From: OCS116 cluster bacterium
GTDB taxonomy: Bacteria > Pseudomonadota > Alphaproteobacteria > Rhizobiales > OSC116
Direction of reading: 5' to 3'
Length of the DNA: 8,393 nt
Assembly (NCBI GenBank): GCA_002402005.2
Contig: NVUS02000249.1
Coordinates: 1 to 8,393, forward strand
Part shown: piece after piece, positions 1-7,013 of the stretch
How positions within the stretch are numbered: position 1 is the first letter of the stretch
Layout of the letters: every line of letters begins with the position of its first letter
Notes under the pieces: model-generated
Databases searched by the model: none
What the model was told of the DNA's origin: nothing
Seen by the model: the letters and a program-made list of their open reading frames with translations, nothing else
Position numbers and translations under genes: made by a program

Positions 1-273
1 AAAGCTGACAAACCAGTTGTTGTTGATTTTTGGGCAGAATGGTGCGGCCCGTGTAAACAAATCGGCCCAGCGCTTGAAGAGCTATCTGAAGAATTGGGCG
101 ATAAAGTGACCATTGCCAAAGTGAATATTGATGAGAATCCAAACACCCATACCATTTATGGTGTGCGCGGCATTCCAACCATGTTGATTTTTAAAGACGG
201 CGAATTGGCTGCCACCAAAGTTGGCGCTTTGCCAAAAGGTAAAATTGCTGAATGGATTGAAGAAAACGTTTAA
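1..273 (+). CDS. trxA: Thioredoxin, 3' part (5' end outside window)
   Basis: Frame 1 is open from the first base to a TAA at 271-273 and gives 90 residues. The redox motif WCGPC is at fragment residues 14-18, with the two active-site cysteines at 15 and 18, preceded by the VVVDFWAEW strand typical of thioredoxins. The cis-proline loop is GIPT (residues 57-60), and the protein ends in a helix ...KIAEWIEENV as in bacterial Trx1. A full-length Trx1 is about 105-110 residues, so some 15-20 residues and the start codon are missing on the left. The known role is a cytoplasmic protein disulfide reductase recycled by thioredoxin reductase. It converges on folC and is separated from it by a terminator. 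The fragment ends where a normal single-domain thioredoxin ends, so a C-terminal fusion is excluded; an N-terminal one cannot be judged. Confidence 0.95.
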   Translation, partial: KADKPVVVDFWAEWCGPCKQIGPALEELSEELGDKVTIAKVNIDENPNTHTIYGVRGIPTMLIFKDGELAATKVGALPKGKIAEWIEENV

Positions 274-294
274 GTTTTTTGAAATGACAAATTT

Positions 295-327
295 AAAGCC
301 GTTGATAGTGATGTCAGCGGTTTTTTT
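295..327 (+). terminator. Rho-independent terminator of trxA
   Basis: An 11-bp stem (AAAGCCGTTGA at 295-305 pairs with TCAGCGGTTTT at 314-324, including two G-T wobbles) has an 8-nt loop and runs into a seven-T tract at 321-327. It starts 21 nt after the trxA stop. It also sits just past the folC stop on the other strand. There the trailing bases are TTTAAATTT-like, so it may work weakly in both directions and end the long minus-strand operon. Confidence 0.8.
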
Positions 328-331
328 GTGT

Positions 332-1645
332 TTAATGCTGTTCTATATAATGTAGCACATTGCCGGCTTGATAAAGCGAGCCGCAGATGAGTATGCGGGC
401 TGGCTGGGTGCATTCGGCTTTGATTTGTTCTAATGCCTGGGCAAAATGACTGGCCGTTAAGGCTTTGATGCCAACTTTTTGTGCCATTTGTTGCATGTCT
501 TTGGCACTAAAGCTATTTGGTTCGTTTTCAATGTCTAAGCAAAAAGCAGTTGGGTTGAATTTGGCAAAGGGGGCTAAAAACTCATCGGCCTGTTTGCTAT
601 TCATCATGCCGATCAACATATAGAATGGCTTGGGATTGGCCTGCTGTAATTTGCCGAGCAATTGCGCCAAGGCGATGCCGCCAGCGGCGTTATGGCCGCC
701 GTCAAGCCATATTTCGGCATCATCACCTGCGAGGTCGTAAAGGGCGTTTGAGTCTAGTCTTTGGAAGCGGGCTGGCCATTTGACTTGGGTTAGGCCGGTG
801 GCCAATAGGTTTTCATCTAAATCATCATCCAATAGCTGCTCGACGGCGGCAATGGCCAAGCTGGCATTCTGTATTTGGTGTGCGCCTTGTAGAGCTGGTA
901 AAGGCAAATCGCGTAGGCCGGTGAGGTGTTGATAGATGAGCCGGCCGCGTTCCTCATAGGCTTGGAAATCTACACCATAAGCGGTGATCGGTGCATTATT
1001 TTCTTGTGCAACTTTTTCGACCACCTCAAACGCTGGTGTTTCTTGCGGGCCAATGATGACGGGGCAGTTTTGTTTGATGATGCCGGCTTTTTCGAACGCG
1101 ATGCCGGTCAGTTTGTCACCTAAAAATTGCACATGATCGATGCTGATTGGGGTGATGATGGACAGGGTGGATTGTGCCAGCACATTGGTGGTGTCAAACC
1201 GGCCACCGAGGCCAACCTCTAAAATCAGATAATCGGCGGGGATGCGCGAAAAGGCTAGAAAGCCCGCGGCTGTGGTCATCTCAAAAAATGTAATGGCCGC
1301 GCCATCGTTGATACGTACGACTTCTTCTAAGGTTTTGACCAGATAATCTTCGCTAATATCGGCGCTTTTGCCGGCCGCGGTCGCCAGATTAATCCGTTCG
1401 TGAAAGCGCACCAAATGTGGTGACGTATAGGCGTGAACACGTTTGCCATGCGCCTGTAATATGGCTTTGATATAGGCGCTGGTCGAGCCTTTGCCATTGG
1501 TGCCGGCAATGTGGATGACCGGCGGCAAATTAAGTTGTGGGTTGCCGAGTTTTTCGAGCAAAACCAACAGCCGGTCTAATGAAAGATCGATCATTTTGGG
1601 GTGTAAATCATGCATACCCGCCAATATCTGGTCGCTTTTGAGCAT
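332..1645 (-). CDS. folC: Bifunctional dihydrofolate synthase / folylpolyglutamate synthase
   Basis: The product has 437 residues, the normal length for FolC of the Mur-ligase superfamily. It is a cytoplasmic enzyme that adds glutamate to dihydropteroate and/or to reduced folates using ATP. The P-loop GTNGKGST is at residues 48-55. It is followed by the folate-site segment TSPHLVRFHERI (74-85), the TTAAG region near 124, GLGGRFD (145-151), DHVQFLG (170-176) and EKAGII (185-190), whose lysine is the one carbamylated in the family. The C-terminal glutamate-ligase domain has the WPARFQRL (290-297) and DGGHN (315-319) motifs. The start at 1645 keeps the LHPKMIDLSL N-terminus common in alphaproteobacterial FolC. 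It lies 5 nt after the accD stop with only a weak ribosome site, which suggests translational coupling. It is the last gene of the operon. Met11 is a less likely alternative start. Confidence 0.95.
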   Translation of the reverse strand: MLKSDQILAGMHDLHPKMIDLSLDRLLVLLEKLGNPQLNLPPVIHIAGTNGKGSTSAYIKAILQAHGKRVHAYTSPHLVRFHERINLATAAGKSADISEDYLVKTLEEVVRINDGAAITFFEMTTAAGFLAFSRIPADYLILEVGLGGRFDTTNVLAQSTLSIITPISIDHVQFLGDKLTGIAFEKAGIIKQNCPVIIGPQETPAFEVVEKVAQENNAPITAYGVDFQAYEERGRLIYQHLTGLRDLPLPALQGAHQIQNASLAIAAVEQLLDDDLDENLLATGLTQVKWPARFQRLDSNALYDLAGDDAEIWLDGGHNAAGGIALAQLLGKLQQANPKPFYMLIGMMNSKQADEFLAPFAKFNPTAFCLDIENEPNSFSAKDMQQMAQKVGIKALTASHFAQALEQIKAECTQPARILICGSLYQAGNVLHYIEQH

Positions 1646-1650
1646 ATATT

Positions 1651-2586
1651 TTAGGATTCTGAGACGACTATCTCGCCTTCAACTTCTTGAATCTCTTCAA
1701 TCAACTCTGGTGCGGCGAAATTGTCAGGTGTCGCAGCAGGCTTGTTTAAGAACATCAGCACCAAACGGGTGATGGTGTCGCGCAATTTATGGCGATGCAC
1801 CACCATGTCGACAATGCCATGCTCGTATAAATAATCAGAACGTTGGAAGCCTTCGGGTAGTTTTTCGCGGATGGTTTGCTCGATGACGCGTGGCCCGGCA
1901 AAGCAAATCAGCGCATCAGGTTCGGCAATGTGGATATCGCCCAACATGGCGTATGATGCAGTTACACCGCCCGTTGTCGGGTCAGTAAGTACCACAATAT
2001 AAGGTAAATTGGCTTCACGTAATTTTTGTACCGCCACGGTGGTGCGTGGCATTTGCATTAGGGATAAAATGCCCTCTTGCATGCGCGCGCCGCCAGATGA
2101 GGCGAACAAAACAAAGCCAGTTTTAAGCTCGATGGCCTTCATCATGCCAACAATAATGCCTTCGCCAGCGGCCATGCCTAGTGAGCCGCCCATAAAGCCA
2201 AAATCTTGCACGGCGGTGACCAATTCTAGGCCGTTAACTTTGCCAACACCCAGTTCGACACTGTCTTTATTGCCGGTTTTGGTTTTGGCAGCTTTTAAGC
2301 GGTCAATATAGCGTTTTTCATCGCGGAATTTAAGTGGGTCAAGCGCCACGTCAGGCACTTCGATAGGCTCATATTTGCCGTCATCATACCAAATTTCGAA
2401 GCGTTTTTTAGCCCCGATGCGCATATGATGTTCGGATTCTGGAATGACAAATTGATTGGCTTCGACATCGCGATGAAATACCATCTTGCCCGATTTGGGG
2501 CAGGTGATCCATAGGTTTTCGGGTGTGTCTTTTTTGGTAAGCATGCCCTGAATGCGGGGTCTTACAACGTTTTTAATCCAATTCAC
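1651..2586 (-). CDS. accD: Acetyl-CoA carboxylase carboxyltransferase beta subunit, zinc ribbon degenerate
   Basis: The 311-residue product matches AccD along its whole length. It forms the carboxyltransferase with AccA and moves CO2 from biotinylated AccB to acetyl-CoA, giving malonyl-CoA. The crotonase-like core is intact: GGSLGMAAGE (133-142), ASSGGARMQEG (162-172) and the oxyanion/CoA-site segment PTTGGVTASYAMLGD (203-217), then FAGPRVIEQT (229-238). The N-terminal zinc ribbon is not intact. Lined up with E. coli AccD, Cys27 is kept (Cys29 here), but Cys30, Cys46 and Cys49 become Ser32, Ile48 and Ser51. I recall the same loss in other alphaproteobacterial AccD proteins, so this is probably lineage-wide and not damage. 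The start codon is GTG (2584-2586), preceded by GGAG at a 7-nt spacing. It lies 18 nt after trpA and 5 nt before folC. Confidence 0.96.
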   Translation of the reverse strand: MNWIKNVVRPRIQGMLTKKDTPENLWITCPKSGKMVFHRDVEANQFVIPESEHHMRIGAKKRFEIWYDDGKYEPIEVPDVALDPLKFRDEKRYIDRLKAAKTKTGNKDSVELGVGKVNGLELVTAVQDFGFMGGSLGMAAGEGIIVGMMKAIELKTGFVLFASSGGARMQEGILSLMQMPRTTVAVQKLREANLPYIVVLTDPTTGGVTASYAMLGDIHIAEPDALICFAGPRVIEQTIREKLPEGFQRSDYLYEHGIVDMVVHRHKLRDTITRLVLMFLNKPAATPDNFAAPELIEEIQEVEGEIVVSES

Positions 2587-2604
2587 TTGTTAACTCCAAT
2601 TCGT

Positions 2605-3438
2605 TTAACGCGCGTTTATTATGGCTTGTTTTAATGACTTAGTCAGATTTGTCAATTGCTCAAACGTTTCAGCTGTGGCCTTGCCATTTTTATCCATTGT
2701 ATTCGGGATAATGTTAACCAGAGCTGAACCAACCACCACGCCATCGGCAAATTTAGCCACCGCTGCCGCATGTTCGGGGGTTCTGATGCCAAAACCCACG
2801 GCAATTGGCAAATCAGTTGCCGCTTTAATCGGTATGAGCGCATTCTCAACCACTGAAAAATCGGGCGTTGCGGTGCCCGTTATGCCATTGATTGATACAT
2901 AATATAGGAAGCCGCTGGTATTTTGCAAGACGCGGGGTAAACGCTTAGCGTCAGTTGTCGGCGTTGCCAAGCGGATGAAGTTGATGCCATTCTCAATGGC
3001 TGGCAAGCATAATTCATCATCAGCCTCAGGCGGTAGGTCGACAATGATCAGGCCATCGACACCCGCTTCTTTGGCTTGGTCAAGGAATTTATCGCAGCCC
3101 ATGTGATAGATGGGGTTGTAATAGCCCATCAAAACAATCGGGGTGTCTTGATCATCTTTGCGAAATTCACGTACCATTTGCAGGGTTTTGGCAACGGTTT
3201 GGCCGGCGGCCAATGCCCGTTCGTAAGACAATTGAATGGTGACGCCTTCGGCCGCAGGGTCGGTAAACGGCATGCCCAATTCTATGACATCTGCGCCGGC
3301 AGCGGGCAATAATTTAAGCATTTTTAAGGCATCATCATAATTGGGGTCGCCAGCAGTGATGAAGCAATTGAGAGCGGCATGGCCTTGCGCTTTGCATTGT
3401 TGGAATTTAGCATCGAGGCGGGTGGTAAAATTAGTCAT
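2605..3438 (-). CDS. trpA: Tryptophan synthase alpha chain, with Glu at the catalytic Asp60 position
   Basis: TrpA cleaves indole-3-glycerol phosphate to indole and glyceraldehyde 3-phosphate, and indole is channelled to TrpB. The start chosen is the ATG at 3436-3438 (MTNFTTRL...), which has GAGG 8 nt upstream and gives 277 residues, the usual length. The frame stays open to 3513 but that would overlap trpB by 59 nt and add a non-homologous N-terminus. The first catalytic acid is present as Glu53 in IELGMPFTDP (E. coli Glu49). Four residues per turn further on, where the family has A-D-G-P, this protein has A-E-G-V, so the second catalytic acid (E. coli Asp60) is Glu64. The codon GAA reads clearly at 3247-3249. 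GYYNPIY, DLPPEADDE, FIRLATPTTD, YYVSINGITG and GFGIRTPEHA are normal TrpA segments. It follows trpB by 16 nt. Confidence 0.95.
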   Translation of the reverse strand: MTNFTTRLDAKFQQCKAQGHAALNCFITAGDPNYDDALKMLKLLPAAGADVIELGMPFTDPAAEGVTIQLSYERALAAGQTVAKTLQMVREFRKDDQDTPIVLMGYYNPIYHMGCDKFLDQAKEAGVDGLIIVDLPPEADDELCLPAIENGINFIRLATPTTDAKRLPRVLQNTSGFLYYVSINGITGTATPDFSVVENALIPIKAATDLPIAVGFGIRTPEHAAAVAKFADGVVVGSALVNIIPNTMDKNGKATAETFEQLTNLTKSLKQAIINAR

Positions 3439-3454
3439 CTGTTTGTCCTCTATA

Positions 3455-4672
3455 CTATATTTCTTGGCCAAGATGCTCGGCAACGGCAAAAACATCTTTA
3501 TCGCCACGGCCACATAGATTCATCAGAATGATCTGATCTTTGTCCATTGTCGGAGCTAATTTGGCGACATAAGCCAGCGCATGGCTTGGTTCTAATGCGG
3601 GGATAATGCCCTCTTGAAGCGTGCAGAGTTGGAAGGCTGCCAAAGCTTCTTTATCGGTGGCATTGACATATTGCACCCGGCCAATTTCTTTTAACCAGCT
3701 ATGCTCTGGGCCAATGCCGGGATAATCTAAGCCGGCTGAAATGGAGTGGCCTTCGAGAATTTGGCCATCATCATCTTGTAATAAATAAGTGCGGTTGCCA
3801 TGCAATACGCCGGGCTCGCCACCTGCCAATGAGGCACAATGCTCATCAGTGTCAAGGCCTTTGCCGCCGGCTTCGACGCCATAAATTTTTACGCTTTCGT
3901 CATCCAAAAACGGATGGAATAAGCCGATGGCGTTTGAACCGCCGCCAATACAGGCGACCAACGCGTCAGGCAATCTACCTTCTTCTTGTTGTATTTGCTG
4001 TTTGGCTTCCTCGCCAATGATGCTTTGGAAATCACGCACCATCATCGGGTAGGGATGGGGGCCAGCGGCGGTGCCAATGATGTAGAAAGTATCTTCGACA
4101 TTGGCAACCCAGTCACGCAGGGCTTCGTTCATCGCGTCTTTTAACGTGCCAGCACCATTGGTGACGGCGACGATTTTTGCGCCCAAAAGTCGCATGCGGA
4201 ATACGTTGGGTTTTTGGCGTTCAATGTCTTTTGCGCCCATATAGACTGTGCATGGCAAACCAAAACGAGCCGCGACGGTGGCTGCGGCCACGCCGTGTTG
4301 GCCGGCGCCGGTTTCGGCAATGATGCGTTTTGCACCCATGCGTTTGGCCAGCAAAATTTGGCCGAGGCAATTGTTGATTTTATGTGAACCGGTATGGTTG
4401 AGCTCATCGCGTTTGAAATAGACCTTGGCACCACCAAAATGTTCGGTTAAGCGTTCGGCTAGATAGATTGGGCTGGGGCGGCCGGTATAATATTTGCCCA
4501 AATGTTTCAGCTCGGCGGCAAAAGCCGGGTCGGCTTTGGCAGTGTCATAAGCTTCTTCGAGTGCTAAAATATTGGGCATTAGGGTTTCGGCGACAAACCG
4601 GCCGCCAAAAATGCCAAAAAAGCCGTTTTCATCCGGGCCTTCACGCAAGCCATTTGGTTTTTTTTCACTCAT
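3455..4672 (-). CDS. trpB: Tryptophan synthase beta chain
   Basis: The 405-residue product is a standard TrpB1. It is the PLP enzyme that condenses indole with serine to give tryptophan in the alpha2-beta2 complex. The Schiff-base lysine is Lys98 in NHTGSHKINN (E. coli Lys87), and the catalytic acid is the Glu of AETGAGQHG near residue 120 (E. coli Glu109). The PLP-phosphate loop GGGSNAIG is at about 243-250. The C-terminal NLCGRGDKD at about 385-393 carries Cys where E. coli has Ser377, a position I believe varies between Ser and Cys in the family. The N-terminus GFFGIFGGRFVAETLMP is typical. The ATG overlaps the trpF stop by one base (TAATG) and has an AAGGGA ribosome site inside trpF, so the two are probably translationally coupled. 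trpA follows after 16 nt, as expected for subunits made in equal amounts. Confidence 0.97.
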   Translation of the reverse strand: MSEKKPNGLREGPDENGFFGIFGGRFVAETLMPNILALEEAYDTAKADPAFAAELKHLGKYYTGRPSPIYLAERLTEHFGGAKVYFKRDELNHTGSHKINNCLGQILLAKRMGAKRIIAETGAGQHGVAAATVAARFGLPCTVYMGAKDIERQKPNVFRMRLLGAKIVAVTNGAGTLKDAMNEALRDWVANVEDTFYIIGTAAGPHPYPMMVRDFQSIIGEEAKQQIQQEEGRLPDALVACIGGGSNAIGLFHPFLDDESVKIYGVEAGGKGLDTDEHCASLAGGEPGVLHGNRTYLLQDDDGQILEGHSISAGLDYPGIGPEHSWLKEIGRVQYVNATDKEALAAFQLCTLQEGIIPALEPSHALAYVAKLAPTMDKDQIILMNLCGRGDKDVFAVAEHLGQEI

Positions 4673-5316
4673 TATTTATTCCCTTTTGCGCTCTGAATAA
4701 ACGCTTTGATCAGAGCTTTGTCTTTCACCCCACGGCTGATTTCGACCGCGGAGGAGATATCGACATTGTCAATGCCCGATTGTTGCATAGCCAGCTGCAC
4801 ATTGCCAGCATTTAAGCCGCCGGCCAACATGGTTTGGCAGTTAAATTTTTGGTCGTTTAGTAGATTCCAATTAAACGGCTGGCCATTGCCACCGGGCAAC
4901 TCTTCACCCGCCATGGGTTTGGTATCGAATAGCAAAATATCCACTATATTTTCGAATTGCCGGGCGGCGTCAATGTCATCCATTGTCTCGATGCTGACAG
5001 CTTTGATGATTTTTAAATTGCTGGTGGCTTTGATGTCTTGGCAAAAAAGCGGTGTTTCATCGCCATGTAATTGGATATAATCAGCGCCCAATTTGTTGAT
5101 TTCCCACATCTCATCATAAGACGGGTTCAAGGTCAGCACCACGCGCTCTAACTTTGTCGGTTTTGCATATTCAATCAATTTGCCAATGGTTGGCAGATCG
5201 ATATGGCGCGGGCTTTTGGCAATGCTAACAAAGCCAACAAAATCAGCGCCTGCCTGGGCACATATATCGACAAATTCGGGGGTTTTGATGCCACAGATTT
5301 TAATAAGATGGGTCAT
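4672..5316 (-). CDS. trpF: N-(5'-phosphoribosyl)anthranilate isomerase
   Basis: The 214-residue product is a monofunctional TrpF, a TIM barrel that isomerises phosphoribosylanthranilate to CdRP by an Amadori rearrangement. The general-base cysteine is Cys8 in IKICGIK, and the general acid is Asp131 in LLFDTK. Other family motifs are KSPRHI (34-39), YIQLHGDE (80-87), LPGGNGQPFNW (140-150), LAGGLNAGNV (164-173) and the phosphate-binding DISSAVE near 186-192. It is separate from TrpC, unlike the TrpC-TrpF fusion of enterobacteria. The start ATG at 5314-5316 has a GGCGG-containing ribosome site and lies 9 nt after pyrF; the gene ends in the TAATG overlap with trpB. The TrpC and TrpE/G/D genes are not in the window. 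Confidence 0.96.
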   Translation of the reverse strand: MTHLIKICGIKTPEFVDICAQAGADFVGFVSIAKSPRHIDLPTIGKLIEYAKPTKLERVVLTLNPSYDEMWEINKLGADYIQLHGDETPLFCQDIKATSNLKIIKAVSIETMDDIDAARQFENIVDILLFDTKPMAGEELPGGNGQPFNWNLLNDQKFNCQTMLAGGLNAGNVQLAMQQSGIDNVDISSAVEISRGVKDKALIKAFIQSAKGNK

Positions 5317-5325
5317 ATATGCCGC

Positions 5326-6054
5326 CTATAAGTCTGCATAGCGGACAGATTGCCAAATGTCGTTTGCCATGGTTTCGGGTTTTTCTGCTTGGGTGATGGC
5401 GCGGCCAATTACCAAATAATCAGCGCCTTGGTTGATGGCCTCAGCCGGGGTCATCACGCGTTTTTGGTCATGCGCGGCAACGCCTTTGGGGCGGATGCCC
5501 GGTACAATGGTTTTAAATTCTGCGCCGCACGCGGCTTTGATGTCGGCAATCTCATGGCTAGAACAGACCACGCCATCAAGGCCACAATCTTGCGCCAATT
5601 TGGCCAGATGGATGACTTGCTCGGAGGCGGTTCGGTTCATGCCCAATTCTTGCATGTCGGCATCTTCCATAGAGGTGACAATGGTCACGCCGATGAGCAT
5701 CGGGCGGGTATAGCCCAAGGTTTCGGCCTCATTGATGGCCGCTACGGCGGCTTGCATCATCTGCCGGCCGCCTAATATGTGAATGTTGAGCATGAAAGGC
5801 TCAAGCGGCAATAATGCGCGAATGCCAGCGGCGACTGTATTGGGGATGTCGGACAATTTAAGATCGATGAATACCGGCATGCCCAGATCGACAATCTGTT
5901 TGACACCTTGCGGGCCATTTGCGTTGAAAAACTCCATGCCTAATTTCATCCCGCCGACCTTATCGGCTAAAGATTTGGCTAGCTTTAGGGCGTGGCCTAA
6001 GTCGGGCGTATCGAGCGCCACAAGCGTGGGATTATAAGGGTTATTGCTATTCAT
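5326..6054 (-). CDS. pyrF: Orotidine 5'-phosphate decarboxylase
   Basis: The 242-residue product decarboxylates OMP to UMP, the last step of de novo pyrimidine synthesis. The catalytic Asp-Lys-Asp array is visible as FIDLKLSDIP: Asp64, Lys66 and Asp69. Lys37 in GGMKLGMEFF and the N-terminal ALD (13-15) line the active site. PGIRPKG (185-191, Arg188) and VIGRAIT (215-221, Arg218) form the phosphate-binding end of the barrel. Length fits the short bacterial group. The start ATG lies 6 nt after the lapA stop with no strong ribosome site, so translation probably depends on the upstream gene. Its position between lapA and the trp genes puts pyrimidine and tryptophan steps on one transcript. Confidence 0.96.
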   Translation of the reverse strand: MNSNNPYNPTLVALDTPDLGHALKLAKSLADKVGGMKLGMEFFNANGPQGVKQIVDLGMPVFIDLKLSDIPNTVAAGIRALLPLEPFMLNIHILGGRQMMQAAVAAINEAETLGYTRPMLIGVTIVTSMEDADMQELGMNRTASEQVIHLAKLAQDCGLDGVVCSSHEIADIKAACGAEFKTIVPGIRPKGVAAHDQKRVMTPAEAINQGADYLVIGRAITQAEKPETMANDIWQSVRYADL

Positions 6055-6060
6055 ATCGAT

Positions 6061-6405
6061 CTAATTTTGTGGCAATTGTTTGACATTGGGGGTGGCGGCG
6101 CTTTGCTCAGCGCGCTTGCGTAAATCATCGGCTTCATTGTGCCATCTATGAGCTTTGCTGCGCTCGACCCGTGAGGCTCTACGATATTTATGTTGGCCAA
6201 ACCATGTGAGGGTGCCGCCCAGCAAAAGACCGATGAAAATGGCAATGAGAATGACAATATAAAGCGGCAATTCCAAGCTAAAAGCTGGGTCTTGTGCGTT
6301 AAATGGGTCTAATGAAATGTCGATAATGTGGCGGTTGGCAACCAGCAAAAAGCCTGCAACCAGCAAGATAGGAAAGGTGATTAACCAGCGGAAAATACGT
6401 CTCAT
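6061..6405 (-). CDS. lapA: LapA-family two-helix inner-membrane protein
   Basis: This is a 114-residue protein with two hydrophobic segments, about residues 7-23 (WLITFPILLVAGFLLVA) and 47-68, separated by a loop of about 23 residues. A basic, charged tail (72-105, rich in Arg, Lys and Glu) could form a short coiled coil on the cytoplasmic side. The size, the two-helix plan, the N/R after helix 1 and the position next to ihfB fit the LapA/DUF1049 family. E. coli LapA works with LapB in control of LPS synthesis through FtsH and LpxC. No lapB lies next to it here, so that role is inferred from family membership only. The start ATG has AGAGG at good spacing. It is the first gene of the operon running to folC. 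Confidence 0.8.
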   Translation of the reverse strand: MRRIFRWLITFPILLVAGFLLVANRHIIDISLDPFNAQDPAFSLELPLYIVILIAIFIGLLLGGTLTWFGQHKYRRASRVERSKAHRWHNEADDLRKRAEQSAATPNVKQLPQN

Positions 6406-6432
6406 AAGCGCCTCTATTTAACTATTATTACG

Positions 6433-6461
6433 AATATAGAGACATTATCGGCGGCTTGCAA
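6433..6461 (-). promoter_or_regulatory. Predicted sigma70-type promoter of the lapA-pyrF-trpFBA-accD-folC operon
   Basis: On the minus strand TTGCAA (6456-6461) and TATATT (6433-6438) are separated by exactly 17 nt and match 4/6 and 5/6 of the consensus boxes. Transcription would begin about 20 nt before the lapA ATG, leaving room only for the AGAGG ribosome site. This is a pattern match alone. The -35 box lies inside a small hairpin-capable sequence, CTTGC-AATG-GCAAG (6455-6468), which may be coincidence or a binding site. Confidence 0.4.
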
Positions 6462-6468
6462 TGGCAAG

Positions 6469-6497
6469 ACCCATAAAATCACTATAATTTTATGGGT
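6469..6497 (-). terminator. Perfect 11-bp inverted repeat after ihfB, possible terminator
   Basis: ACCCATAAAAT (6469-6479) and ATTTTATGGGT (6487-6497) are exact reverse complements around a 7-nt spacer. The hairpin begins 14 nt after the ihfB stop, where a terminator is expected. It is AT-rich apart from a GGG/CCC base, and no T tract follows it on either strand, so it is not a classic intrinsic terminator. It may instead stop RNA decay, aid Rho-dependent ending, or bind a protein next to the lapA promoter. Confidence 0.45.
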
Positions 6498-6511
6498 TTA
6501 AGTATAATTAA

Positions 6512-6790
6512 TTAGCTGTTTAAACGGTCGCGTAATTCTTTGCCGGTTTTGAAGAAAGGCACGTATTTTTCTTCGACTTGTACAACTTCGCCGGTGCGCG
6601 GGTTGCGGCCGGTGCGGGCTTTGCGATGTTTGATAGAAAATGCACCAAAACCGCGTAATTCAACACGGTCGCCACGTGACAGGGCATCGGTAATTTCATC
6701 AAAAATTTTGTTGACGATGCGCTCAATGTCGCGCTGGTAAAGATGCGGATTGGCATCAGCTAGCTTTTGTATCAGTTCAGACTTTATCAT
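6512..6790 (-). CDS. ihfB: Integration host factor beta subunit
   Basis: The 92-residue product is an IHF/HU-family DNA-bending protein. It starts with MIKSELIQKLADANPHLYQRDIERIV, which is the beta-subunit form. The core VELRGFGAFSIKHRKART (43-60) leads into the arm with GRNPRTG (61-67), where Pro64 is the residue that intercalates into DNA. The C-terminus VPFFKTGKELRDRL is typical. With IhfA (not in this window) it makes the heterodimer that sharply bends DNA in recombination, replication and transcription. The start ATG at 6788-6790 has a GGGA about 11 nt upstream, rather far. It stands apart from its neighbours by 223 and 106 nt, so it is probably transcribed on its own. The position between sppA and lapA is the usual alphaproteobacterial one. 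Confidence 0.96.
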   Translation of the reverse strand: MIKSELIQKLADANPHLYQRDIERIVNKIFDEITDALSRGDRVELRGFGAFSIKHRKARTGRNPRTGEVVQVEEKYVPFFKTGKELRDRLNS

Positions 6791-6863
6791 ATTTTAATCA
6801 TTCCCAAAGATGAATAAGAGTTTATTATTAAAAACCTTACCATAGCCTAAAATGACTGGCGAA

Positions 6864-6891
6864 ATTATGATTAAAATAAACTATATGTAAA
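6864..6891 (-). promoter_or_regulatory. Predicted promoter of ihfB
   Basis: On the minus strand TTTACA (6886-6891) and CATAAT (6864-6869) each match 5 of 6 consensus bases, with a 16-nt spacer. The RNA would start near 6857 and carry a leader of about 65 nt. The surrounding 223-bp gap between sppA and ihfB (6791-7013) is AT-rich and has no ORF. Just upstream of the -35 a weak hairpin (ACCAT/ATGGT, 6896-6912) followed on the minus strand by five T could be a poor sppA terminator. Confidence 0.4.
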
Positions 6892-7013
6892 AAGTACCAT
6901 TCTTATGATGGTTAATACTTAAGGGGAAGCTAAGCCTGATTTGTTGAAATGTAAAGGATTTTCGGCCTAAGAATTGTTTTTTTGAGATAAATCAGTAAAT
7001 AATAACTTGGCTT

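Noticed and set aside
1651..2586. AccD as a damaged pseudogene because of missing cysteines
   Set aside because: The frame is complete, the catalytic motifs are intact and the same loss is recalled from relatives, so it is treated as functional.
3439..3513. Longer N-terminus for TrpA starting at 3513
   Set aside because: It would overlap trpB by 59 nt and add 25 residues absent from the family; the ATG at 3438 has a good GAGG site and the normal N-terminus.
4468..4815. 115-codon open frame on the + strand opposite trpB/trpF
   Set aside because: It lies wholly antisense to two well-conserved genes, has no family motif and no ribosome site; it is a shadow of their codon use.
5350..5775. 141-codon open frame on the + strand opposite pyrF
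   Set aside because: It is antisense to an intact pyrF with all catalytic residues, and shows low-complexity Gly/Ala/His composition typical of a shadow.
6787..6801. Four-codon mini-ORF (MIKI) ending on the ihfB start codon
   Set aside because: The GGGA directly abuts its ATG, too close for a ribosome site, and such a short frame arises easily by chance.
6896..6912. Weak hairpin ACCAT/ATGGT with a short T run as sppA terminator
   Set aside because: Only five base pairs with a 7-nt loop, and it overlaps the predicted ihfB promoter region; too weak to list as a terminator.
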